Below the pieces are notes generated by a model. The model saw nothing but the letters and a program-made list of their open reading frames with translations, made no database searches and had not been told where the DNA came from. 64,000 nucleotides of DNA from Sambucus nigra (lineage: Eukaryota > Streptophyta > Magnoliopsida > Dipsacales > Adoxaceae), in contig OX422216.1 in the NCBI GenBank assembly GCA_949130495.1, positions 100,757,967-100,821,966 of the forward strand. The letters run 5' to 3'. Position numbers and translations under genes: made by a program. Position 1 is the first letter of the stretch. Each line of letters starts with the position of its first letter. This document shows positions 1 through 9,559 of this stretch, piece by piece.

Positions 1-639
1 TTTCTCCGGCCAACTTTCGGTGGTGGTTGGTTGTGATGACCTTTGGTCTTTGTTCTCCTCCTTCCCAAGTAAACTTCTCTTCTTCCAGGCAACCTTTCAC
101 TCTCTCACAAGGTGACCTTTCAACTTTTGTGTAGAAGAGATGAATGAACCCACGTTCAACTAATCTCCAAATACTTATAATAAGACAAAATCCGAAATCA
201 CTATTCATCCCCCTTGTAAAAATGACCAAAATACCCTTTTTGGTTGTCCTTTCATTTCCAAATGACCTGAGACCCAAAACCAACATCCAAATAGACTTTT
301 CTGACTATTTCAACCCTTCCGGATGCAACGACGCAGTCGAAATGACTATAAGGTCGATATAAAAATAAGTTTCCATTTTAATTTAACAAATTAGTCCCGA
401 CACGTCCCATACCGCGTCCGACTAAAAATTCAAATTACTGAATTAATAACTCACAACAATATCAATAACATCCCATTCATATATTACCTAAATATCTTTA
501 AATAATCTATAGAATCATTCATTTTAATATCCACAATTCGGATAAAACCCAAATGAATTAATTTATAATAAAATCCAATTAATCCATTAATTTAAAATAT
601 AACCCATTTTAAAAATCATTAAAATCACGGGGTATTACA
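1..639 (-). repeat. Tekay-like gypsy 3' LTR, cut by window start
   Basis: Read on the minus strand, the LTR starts at 639 with TGTAATACCCCGTG and runs out of the window at position 1. The start TGTAATACCCC is shared with the other Tekay/Del-like LTRs in this window. Immediately outside it (640-656) lies a purine-rich tract, so this is the 3' LTR. Its segment 349-639 is nearly identical to 9268-9559, the start of the partner 5' LTR, with only about eight differences by eye. Confidence 0.85.
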
Positions 640-1000
640 TACTTCCCCCTTATAACAGAATTTCGTCTCGAAATTCGGAAAGATAAATCATACTGGTAAG
701 GTAAACTCCGAGTATAAATCTCACATCGCAAATAATCTATGTCGTACCGCACATACAGTACATTATCAACAATCCCCATTGATGTTATACTCCAAGTCTC
801 ACCATATAGTTCCAACTGAATCAAATTTAAACTTTACGCAATCTTCCCTATACCATCCTTGTGACAAAGTTTGGGAAAAATGATCCTCACTTATTAAACA
901 AATAAATCCTAAAGTCACAACTACTTACTATTTCACAATTATGAAAAATACTACAATCCAACCATCCAGGGCGCCCATACACCCTATCGTACAACTTTCC
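640..1000 (-). mobile_element. 3' internal end of the Tekay-like element, with polypurine tract
   Basis: On the minus strand the sequence just before the LTR reads as a conserved CGAGACGAAATTCTGTTAT block followed by a GGGGGAAGTA polypurine tract (about 640-656). The same arrangement precedes the LTR at 44572. No recognisable pol sequence remains. The right border near 1000 is approximate: beyond it the sequence matches the antisense ORF of a Tat element, so a deletion junction must lie here. Confidence 0.65.
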
Positions 1001-1002
1001 AG

Positions 1003-1488
1003 AGTCTTCATGAGAAGCTTGAGAGGTTAACATTCCAATTCCATAAACAGCCCAGGGAGTTTTGGATGGTTGGATACAACGAGGCACTATTCCATTTAGA
1101 TGCTCGTATCCAGAATGCTAATAATGAGGGCTACAAACAAGGCTGGCTGAATGCCTTATGTGTGTTGAAACTCGAGCAGGGACACTATTTATGGGAATAC
1201 TATGAGCCTGGATTGCTTGACTTGCCTGTGCCACCGTTCAATTTGGAAATGGAATGGATCCCAGCTCGTGCCATTCCTCGGAGCTTACTTGCTAAATACC
1301 TTGGTGACTACAGTTTGCATTCTCAGTTTGAGGTATCTCGTCCTGAGCATCTTCTAGATCGGCCCTCTGTGATGAACGTTAGAATGCTGAAGGACTTGAA
1401 CTTCATTAACTCTCCTCAGACTTTAAATGATCCACCTGCTGGCGAGGAACCGGTATCTAAGGCTGGGGGGAAAAAACCAATAGAATAG
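1003..1488 (+). pseudogene. Antisense ORF (aORF) of the Tat element, 5'-truncated
   Basis: Open reading frame on the plus strand, opposite to gag-pol. It is open from about 1003, has an internal ATG at 1066 and stops at 1488 (140 residues from that ATG). Visible motifs include KQGWLNAL, WIPARAIP and LAKYLGDYS. The same protein, broken, occurs at 48760-49300 in a second Tat element (KWGWLDAL, KYLGDH), so this is an inherited part of the element and not chance. Additional antisense ORFs at this place are known for Tat elements; their function is unknown. The N-terminal part was lost in the deletion near 1000. Whether it is a complete protein elsewhere cannot be judged here. Confidence 0.65.
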
Positions 1489-1764
1489 GAATTTTTGATA
1501 TAACAGTTAGTACACATATGTAACTTGTAATTTATTTTGAGTTTTAATGAAAGACTTTCATTTTCTGTTTGCAAATCTGTATTGATATTGTCTTGTGCTT
1601 GTCAAACACTTTATATTCTTGTCAAACACTTTATATTTATGCGTACGTATCTGTTAAAAAAATAACAATATTGTGCTGTTCATCGAACAACTTAGTAATA
1701 AAAAGTTACAAGTATCAGTAATGATGCTCGATCAACTAATGAGTATAAAAATGTTGAAAAATTT

Positions 1765-2570
1765 TCCAACCAACCAAGGTTGTTAAATTGTGCTCGTCGA
1801 CCAACTATAGTTAGTGAGAGTTTTTATCACCGACTAACCATACTTGGTAAATTTTTGTCTTTTTCATAAAATGTGTCCGACCAACCAAGGTCGGTAAATT
1901 CTCCTCGTCGACCAACTACAGTTAGTGGGTTTTGATCCCCGACCAACCATACTTGGTTCAATTTGGAATATTTTGTATTTTCTGGAATAGTTTTACCTTC
2001 CGACCAACATAAGTTGGCATATTTTGTTTCCTAACCAACCGAGATTGGCATTTTTAGGAATGTTGAAGTTGTTCTCGCTCTTTTACCAACCGGAGTTGGT
2101 CTGAGTTCGAACTATCATGTCAGTGTCAGCCTCCTAACCAAAGGAGTATGTTTTGTTCTCGCCCTTTTACCAACCGGAGTTGGTCGTGGGTTTGAACTAT
2201 CGTGTCCACTAGCTCTTTTACCAACCTGAGTTGGTCACGCTAGTGTACGCCTCCTAACCAAAGGAGTATAGTTTATTCTCGCCCTTTTACCAACCGGAGT
2301 TGGTCGTGGGTTTGAACTATCGTGAACTATCGTGTCCACTAGCTCTTTTACCAACCTGAGTTGGTCACGCTAGTGTACGCCTCCTAACCAAAGGAGTATA
2401 GTTTATTCTCGCCCTTTTACCAACCGGAGTTGGTCGTGGGTTTGAACTATCGTGTCCACTAGCTCTTTTACCAACCTGAGTTGGTCACGCTAGTGTACGC
2501 CTCCTAACCAAAGGAGTATAGTTTGTTCTCGCCCTTTTACCAACCTGAGTTGGTCGTGGGTTTGAACTAT
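1765..2570. repeat. Hairpin-rich tandem repeat block of the Tat 3' region
   Basis: From about 2085 the block carries a unit of about 120 bp (starts at 2161, 2281, 2411, 2531; one copy has a 10-bp internal duplication). Each unit holds short inverted repeats ACCAAC-N4-GTTGGT (eight copies between 2085 and 2554, with loops CGGA or CTGA) and a second hairpin CTCCT-AACCAA-AGGAG. Between 1765 and 2060 older, diverged versions occur (GACCAACC...GGT forms). The flanking stretches 1489-1764 and 2571-2702 show no gene. Retand-type Tat elements are known to amplify tandem repeats in this position. Confidence 0.85.
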
Positions 2571-2702
2571 CAGTGTTGCTTTTATTGCTGAACAGCGTAG
2601 TGTTGTACACTAGTATTCCCCGAAAAACTTTCGATAAAAAGAAAGAAGATAGAGAAACATCATCGTTTTATTCATATTGATGAAATTGCTTTACATTTTA
2701 CA

Positions 2703-3878
2703 TCACTGATAATACTTGCGTAGGTGTTCAGCATTCCATGCATTCTTAAATTCCTCTCCTTCTAGAGTCGCTATTCGGTTAGTTCCTGGTCGAACAACTT
2801 CTGTAACTTGGTAAGGTCCGTGCCAGTTTGCTTCCAATTTATTGTGCTTCTGAATGACTTTCTTTAGCACGTAATCTCCTTCTTTTAAGTCGCATTTCTT
2901 CACCCTCTTGTTGTAGAACAGAGCTGTTCGTTGTTGGTAAGAAGCATTCCTAATGGCTGCCTCTTCTCTAACCTCCTCGAGCATATCCAAATCTAATCTT
3001 CTCATTAAGTCGCTGACTGGGGAATTGAAATTCAGCACTCTGTGTGTTGGAAGACCCAACTCGGCAGGTATGACAGCCTCACTTCCAAATGCCAGCATAT
3101 ATGGTGATTCTCCAGTTACTGCTCGGGGAGTTGTTCGGTAAGCCCACAATACTGATTGTAGCTCATTAATCCAATTAGCTTTAGCCTCACTTAGCCTTTT
3201 CTTCAAACCATTTAGTAGTGTTCTATTCGTCACTTCAGTCTATCCATTGCTTTGAGGATGGCCTGGTACTGAATGAGTCTTCAAAATGTTTGATTGTCGA
3301 TAATAGGCAGCAAACTCCTCGTTATCGAATTGTGTTCCATGGTCTGTGATGAAGGCATGAGGGAGACCATATCGGCAGATTATATTCTTCCAAACGAACT
3401 GGTATACCTTCTCGTACGTCATATCAATAAGTGGCTCAGCCTCTACCCACTTAGTAAAATAATCCACTGCCACGACGAGGTACTTGAATCTTCCTCGAGT
3501 CATTGGCAGTGGTCCAACCAGATCAATTCCCCACATGGCAAATGGCCAAGGGGAAGTTATGGGTGTCAACAATGCTTGTGGAGTACGTCGGATCGAATAA
3601 AAACGTTGGCATTTATCACATCTCTTGGCATAGGCTAGACAATCAGCCCTCATCGTTGGCCAGTAGTAGCCTTGCGTCATTACTCTTTACAAAAGTGTCC
3701 GACCTGCTACATGGGCTCTACAGGACCCTTCATGGATCTCTTCAATCAATTCTTTCACCTCGGAGGGATGTACACATCTCTGCAAACCTACCATAATTCC
3801 TCGTCTATACAAAACACCATTAGTTAGTACATACCGATCAGCTTTAAACTTCAATTTCTTTGCAGCAAGCTTTTCCTC
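2703..3878 (-). pseudogene. Tat integrase (C-terminal part of pol), interrupted
   Basis: Minus-strand integrase, in frame with the RT segment. Seen: the zinc-finger cysteines (CDKCQ), the catalytic-core start GIDLVGPLP, ITDHGTQFDN with the second Asp, the third-acidic-residue region (HPQSNG then TEVTN), and the C-terminal GPYQVTEV region ending in EHLRKYYQ. Three nonsense codons break it: TAG at 3881-3879, TAA near 3690, and TAG at 3242-3240, which falls between the NG and TE of the third catalytic motif. The enzyme would join element cDNA to the host chromosome; as it stands no full integrase can be made. Confidence 0.85.
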
Positions 3879-6047
3879 CTACAATTCTCCCTCCTCAATA
3901 TATGCCCTGATGGGATCCATCCAAGATGGTCCTAAATCAAGGGTAATAACATTCGTCGTCAGGTCTTCATCTATGCTCCGACTTTCTAATACCTCAATTG
4001 GTATTGTTCTTCGCAGCTCGGTACGAGTAGCTGATGCTAGTCGGGCCAGTGCGTCTGCTTGTGCATTTTCCATTCTTGGTATTCTGATCAACTGAATGGC
4101 ATCAAATTCTTCCAATAACTCCATCAACTTTGTATGATACTTGACCATTAATTCTCCCTTAACTGCATATGTCCCCAACATCTGATTCACAATTAATTGA
4201 GCATCACTGAATACCATCACTTGTTGTGCTTCCATAATCTTTGCTAAATTAAGACCTGCTATCATGGCCTCATACTCAGCCTCATTATTGGAAGCTTTGA
4301 ATTGGAATCGCAGGGCATATTCCATGTCAATCTCGTTTGGGGTTTTCAAAACAATCCCTTCCCCACAACCTGTTGTGCAAGATGACCCATCTACATATAA
4401 TCTCCATGTAGGTAACTCGTCTTCAAATTTCTTATTTGACAGAGTTCCTCGATGAAATATCTGCTGTTTTCTTTCATCCTCCCCTGGTAATTTTCGCTCC
4501 TCGTCGACCATCTCTTCTCGCCCTTTTACCAACCGGAGTTGGTCTGGGTTTGAATTTGATGATCTTTCTACATCCACAAGCCCTTTTACCAACCGGAGTT
4601 GGTCTGGACTTATGTTTGTTGATCCTGTAACATCCACAGGTTGGTCAGCGAGCAATTTTTGTTCCTCGGGGGTATCAGGATATGTAAACTCTGCTATGAA
4701 ATCTGCTACAGCTTGCCCTTTTAATGATGATCTGGGTTCATACACAATATCATATTCACCGAGCTCTATTGCCCAGTACATCAGTCTCTCTGATTTTTCT
4801 GGCTTATGAAGGGCTTGTCTCAATGGCATGTCGGTATACACGATGATGGTATGGTCCTGGAAATATGGCCTCATTCTTCTACTTGCTTCAATTAATGCCA
4901 ATGCCAATTTTTCCAGCTTTGGGTACCTGATCTCTGCACCTCGGAAAGCCTTACTTGTATAATAAATTGGTTTCTGGACTCCATTCTCCATTCTGATTAA
5001 TGCCGAGCTGACTGCATTCTCTGATACTGCCAGGTATAAGTACAACTTTTCTCCCATTATTGGCCTGGACAACAGTGGGGGTGCTCCCAAATATTTCTTC
5101 AAATCTTGAAAGGGGTTTTCACATTCATCATTCCACTCGAAGGTTTTCCGAAGGGTTTTGAAGAATGGAAGGCATCTATCAGTTGCTCGAGATACAAATT
5201 TGTTGAGCGCTGCAACTCGTCCTGTAAGACTCTGCACCTCTTTCTTCGTCGTTGGAGATCGCATCCCTAAAAGAGCTTTGATATTTTCTGGATTCGCCTC
5301 AATGCCTCGCTGGTTGACGATGTACCCGAGGAACATTCCTTCTCGTACTCCAAATGTGCACTTCGTCGGGTTGAGCTTCATTTGGTATTTATCTAGTTGA
5401 TCAAAGGTCTGAGCTAAGTCAACTAGATGATCAGCAGCTTTCTTGCTCTTTGTCAGCATATCATCGACATAAACTTCCATGTTGCAACTGATTTGTTCGG
5501 AAAAAACCTTGTTCATCAGCCGCTGGTATGTCGCTCCTGCATTTTTCAAACCAAAAGGCATAACATTATAGCAATAAGTTCCCCTAGGGGTAATAAAAGA
5601 AGTACTTTCCCTGTCTTCAGGTTTCATTTTGATCTGGTTGTAGCCAGAGTAAGCATCCATGAAGCTGAGCAGCTCGTGTCCCGAGGTGGCATCCACTAGT
5701 TGATCAATTCTGGGCAATGGAAAGTGGTCCTTTGGGCAGGCCTTGTTGAGATCGGTGAAATCAACACACATTCTCCATTTATTATTTTTCTTTTTTACCA
5801 TCACCACGTTTGCTAACCAGTCTGGATATTTCACATCTTCAATGAATTTGGCTTTCTGGAGCTTCTCGACCTCCTCTTGTATAGCTTGATTCTTCTCGGA
5901 GCTAAATACCCTTCTTCTCTGCTTTACAGGCTTGATCTCCTTATTCACATTGAGCTCATGACATAAGAAGTTTGGATCTATTCCTGGCATGTCTTCATGA
6001 CTCCATGCAAAAGTTTTCTTCCTGTTTCTCAAGAAAGTTATCAACTC
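3879..6047 (-). pseudogene. Tat reverse transcriptase and dual RNase H
   Basis: About 720 residues open from 6047 to the stop at 3879. Order: RT fingers/palm (KWRMCVDFTDLNKACP; SFMDAYSGYNQIKM with the first Asp; MPFGLKNAGATYQ; EVYVDDML with the catalytic DD), then a degenerate Ty3-type RNase H (LYLYLAVSENAVSSAL, lacking the usual TDAS Asp), a linker with two copies of PDQLRLVKG, then a second RNase H with all acidic positions visible (YVDGSS, NNEAEYEA, VFSDAQL, QADALARL). A second archaeal-type RNase H with decay of the first is typical of the Tat lineage. The reading frame follows gag-protease in the same frame after a single TAG (6050-6048). There is no ATG at its start (TTG at 6044). RT motifs look intact. 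Confidence 0.88.
4521..4610. repeat. Two copies of the hairpin repeat inside pol
   Basis: ACCAACCGGAGTTGGT occurs at 4528-4543 and 4588-4603, each preceded by CCCTTTT and followed by CTGG, exactly the core of the non-coding tandem repeats at 2085-2554. Here the copies keep the pol frame open and encode PDQLRLVKG twice, 20 codons apart, in the linker between the two RNase H domains. Confidence 0.9.
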
Positions 6048-8606
6048 CTATTTTATTGAAGCATCCAACGTTGAACCTATCTGGGTTACTCGTTCAGGGT
6101 GCTCGTCGTCCAGAATAACATTTTCTGTAGATTCCACCACCTGTCCTTTTACAAGTTGGGATTCATCTCTGGGATCAAGTGTTTCAATTTCTGTACCTTC
6201 ATCCACCTGGTAGGTAGTAGTCTTTTTCCTTGACTCTTCAAGCTCCTCTTTCTCGGCAGATGAATAATAGCATTCTCGAGCTAGTTTTTGATCACCTTTC
6301 ACCACTCCCACTCCGAAATTTGTTGGGAATTTTAAGCATTGATGTACTGTAGATGGAACTGCTTCGAACTTCTTCAAACCAACTCTTCCCATGATGATGT
6401 TGTAGGTTGATTGCACATTCTTATCCATCACAAAGAAGCGTATTCTCTCTGTTCGACAAGTAGGCCAAGTTCCAATGAATATATCCAACTTGATCGTCCC
6501 AAGTGGAAAAACTTTTTCGCCAGCAAAACCCAGGAGGGGTCTGTGATAAGATTCCAATTGAGATAATTTCAAATTTAAACTGTCAAAGCATGAATAGTAC
6601 ATGATGTCTGCCGAACTACCATTATCTACCAGCACCCTTGAAATCACTACTTCTTTCATCCTCATTTTGATCACCAAAGGGTCGTCGTGAGGGTAAAGAA
6701 CACCTGCCAGGTCATTTTTTGAAAAACCAATGATCAGCTTCTCTTTGTTTACCTTCCTCGGACGATCCTCCTCGACCAAATTTATTCGCTGAATGTACGA
6801 GCAAGCTTGGGCCTCTCCGAGGTAAGCCTTTCTTTCTGCAGTAAGGTCTCCTCCTTCTGCATCTCCTCCAGTAATAACATTACAATCAAATGACCCAAAA
6901 CGTATGGAAAATACCTCTCGTTCTGGCTGTCTTGGTTTCTTGGGAAGATCGGGGTCATCATCTGGATCATCTTCATGATTTCTCTTCTTTTTCTCCTCTG
7001 CTCGACGAGGAGATCTGGACCTCTCTCTAGTTCGATCATTATTTCTTCTTTCCCCTCCTCGATCAACATACTTTGCTAGCTTTCCTCTTCGGGTGAGTGT
7101 TTCAATCTCGTTTTGAAGAGCTATGCAATTTTTTGTCATATGACCATGATCCTTATGGAACTCGCAATATTTATCCCTGTTCCTCGTATCAGGGTCCGAC
7201 CTTAGTTTCTTCGGCCACTTTACCTCCTCGCTATTCTTGATTTCTTCCAAGACATGATTAATACCCATTTTCAAAGGAGTATAATTATCGAATTTCTTCA
7301 GGACTTCCCATGACGTTTTATTATTCTTGGAATGCCTGTCACCGCCATTGCCCTTATACTCTTTCTTCTTAGACTTGTCGACTTCCACCTTGGTTTCTTT
7401 ATCCATATTCTTCTTCGCAGCCATAGCCTCCTCGTCATTCATGATTTTGGTCGCTTTTTCCATTAACTCTGACATAGTTGTAGGTGGATCTTTGGCCAAA
7501 GTGTAATATAACTTGTTAGGCAACAACCCACTCATCAAGGTGGTGATTGCTGTCTTTTCTTTATAATCTATGACTTCCAGCTTCTCGTTATTGAAACGAG
7601 TTATGTAATCTCTAGTACTCTCACCAGGTTTTTGTCTAACACTTAACAAGTGTGCTACTCGTTTTACTGGTTTTGTTCCAAAACCGAAATTGCCAATGAA
7701 CAACTCGGCCAACTGAAAGAAAGTTGAAATCTTACCCCGAGGAAGATTGTTGTACCATATCTGGGCAGATCCAGTAAGAGTTCCTGAGAATGCTCTGCAT
7801 CTCATCTCGTCGGGGACAACATAGATGTCGGCAGCAGCTTGATATTGCTCTATGTGAAGAACAGGATCTGTCTTTCCATCATATTTGGGGGTCACCACGG
7901 GTGCTTTAAATTTCGACGGTGTAGAGAAATCCACAATGGCCTGTACAAAAGGTGTCCCTCGCACAAAAGTTCGTTGTAGGGGATTCCTCGCCTTAGCCAT
8001 TTCTCCCAATCTATCCTCTAACCGCTGAATGGAACCTTTCCACGCATCATTTCCCTCCTCGGGCCTATTAGTTCGAGCAATTGATTGTTCTGAAGTAACT
8101 TCCTGAGATCTCTCTTGACGAGCGACTGGTCGTGATTGTGCTGATCCTTCTCTTAGATCTGATGGTTGTCAAAAACTCCTCGACATGGCTTTAGGTGGAC
8201 TCTTATTCCTCCTCGGGCCTAATCGACTGAAAGGAGACGCCCTGCTAAGTCTTTCTAAGGCACTGGTCCTCTCTGGGGAGAGAGTAATACGTTGCTCAGT
8301 ATCTGTGGCCCTTATCGATGAAGTTTGCCCAGGTTGATAAGAGAAATCATCAGATTCCTCATTACGATGCGTCTCTATATGCCTGGATCGTGAAGAAGGT
8401 ATTTGCCTCTGACCACTTCGCTGTCCCGAATGTGCAGGTGCACCGCCATGAAGGGTTTGTATGAGTTGCCGCATTATTTCTTGCATGGCGTTTTGTCCTT
8501 GAGCTAGATTCGTCATAATTCCAGCCAAATCTGGAGGTGCAGAAGGATTTGGAAGATTTCCAGCATTTCCAGCGTTTCGATTGCTGGATTCTGGATTATC
8601 TGCCAT
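6048..8606 (-). pseudogene. Tat gag-protease polyprotein with one in-frame stop
   Basis: ATG at 8606-8604 was chosen because upstream reading begins only at a TTG. The N-terminal part is low-complexity and rich in N, S, P and Q. The retrotransposon gag core follows (PKYDGKTDPVLHIEQY, GSAQIWYNNLP, LLSVRQKPGESTRDY), then a zinc knuckle variant CEFHKDHGHMTKNC, a basic R/E-rich stretch, and an aspartic protease with LVDNGSSADI (about 6605-6635). A single TGA at 8171-8169 interrupts the gag N-terminus; the frame is otherwise open from 8606 to the TAG at 6050-6048. Gag forms the particle that packages element RNA and the protease cuts the polyprotein. The TGA probably inactivates this copy; a CGA to TGA change is the simple explanation (inference). 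Confidence 0.85.
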
Positions 8607-8651
8607 TGATGATGAATGATTTTTGGTGAAAAACGATAACAACAGTCGTTT

Positions 8652-8670
8652 CCCACAGACGGCGCCAATC
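8652..8670 (-). promoter_or_regulatory. Tat primer-binding site
   Basis: On the minus strand, directly after the 5' LTR end (...ATCAACA), the sequence reads TTGGCGCCGTCTGTGGGA, the familiar primer-binding region of plant Tat-type elements where a host tRNA primes minus-strand synthesis. 8607-8651 is untranslated leader. Confidence 0.8.
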
Positions 8671-9267
8671 TGTTGATGTAAAAAATTAGATCGCTCTAAT
8701 TATTCAATCACAGATAAATAAAATGAGACAAAGATTTTTAAAGTGGTTCAGCCTTATAAGAATGGCCTACGTCCACTGTTATGTTATTGCTGAGTGTTTT
8801 GGGAATTCTCGATTACAAGCTTTATCCAAGAAATTCTGGTCCCCTTGAATGAGGGTGATACAATGTATTTATAGCCCTTAGGCTGTACATATGAAAGGGT
8901 GATACATTTAATGCCCTTTTAAGCGTGTGCGTCAATGATAAGCATTCAATAAATAGTTGAACTGTTGATTATCTGGCAATTAATGATGTGGCCGAGATGC
9001 AGCTCGGACCGCCTTAGTTGCTCGGACCGCCTGAGCTTCATGATATTCAAGAGTTCCTCGGAGAGGTATGTGTTTCTCGGAGAGGTCTGTTCCTCGGAGA
9101 GGTATGTGTTTCTCGGAGAGGTCTGTTCCTCGGAGCGTAAGAGCTGGTAGGAGTACAATTGCTGCTCGGAGTGAGTATGACTTGGTCGAGGACATAAACC
9201 TCCTCGTAGATCGACACGTGTCTTCTTCTGATTCGTCGATATTAGCATACTAATTTTGGTATCAACA
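8671..9267 (-). repeat. 5' LTR of the Tat element (597 bp)
   Basis: Ends are TGTTGAT...ATCAACA on either strand (7-bp terminal inverted repeat). It lies immediately upstream of the primer-binding site in element orientation. It contains a 36-bp minisatellite. No partner LTR remains in the left flank, so LTR divergence cannot be measured. Confidence 0.9.
9053..9137. repeat. 36-bp minisatellite in the Tat LTR
   Basis: Period 36 bp, about 2.3 copies (starts at 9053, 9089, 9125). Each unit is itself made of two related halves, TTCCTCGGAGAGGT and TTTCTCGGAGAGGT. A shorter related duplication, GCTCGGACCGCCT, lies at 9002-9032. Confidence 0.9.
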
Positions 9268-9559
9268 ATAAGGTCGATATAAAAATAAGTTCCCTTTTTA
9301 ATTTAACAAATTAGTCCCGACACGTCCCATACCGCGTCCGACTAAAAATTCAAATTACTGAATTAATAACTCACAGCAATATCAATAACATCCCATTCAT
9401 ATATTACCTACATATCTTTAAGTAATATACAGAATCATTCATTTTAATATCCACAATTCGGATAAAACCCAAATGAATTAATTTATAATAAAATCCAATT
9501 AATCCATTAATTTAAAATATAACCCATTTTAAAAATCATTCAAATCACGGGGTATTACA
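9268..9559 (-). repeat. Start of the Tekay-like 5' LTR, interrupted by the Tat element
   Basis: On the minus strand it begins at 9559 with TGTAATACCCCGTG and ends where the Tat element starts. It matches 349-639 over its whole length. The five bases outside (GCAAG, 9560-9564) would be the target duplication, but the other side lies outside the window. Confidence 0.85.

Larger units (their letters stand above)
1001..9267 (-). mobile_element. Tat-lineage Ty3/gypsy retrotransposon, 3' LTR deleted
   Basis: Minus-strand order is 5' LTR (9267-8671), primer-binding site, gag-protease (8606-6048), RT and two RNase H domains (6047-3879), integrase (3878-2703), a hairpin-rich tandem repeat block, and an ORF in antisense to the element (1003-1488). 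A second RNase H and an antisense ORF between pol and the 3' LTR are known traits of the plant Tat lineage (Retand/Ogre relatives). The bases ATAAG next to the LTR end (9268-9272) also occur at the matching place in the interrupted Tekay LTR (345-351 region), which fits insertion at ATAAG. The 3' LTR is missing. Confidence 0.85.

Noticed and set aside
609..824. 71-codon minus-strand frame across the LTR border
   Set aside because: Crosses the polypurine tract and LTR start of the Tekay element; no similarity to pol proteins.
2085..2554. Possible CRISPR-like array
   Set aside because: Repeats are contiguous 120-bp units in a plant retrotransposon without unique spacers; CRISPR arrays do not occur in plant genomes.
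3294..3796. Plus-strand frames of about 100 residues over the integrase
   Set aside because: Shadows of the minus-strand pol gene.
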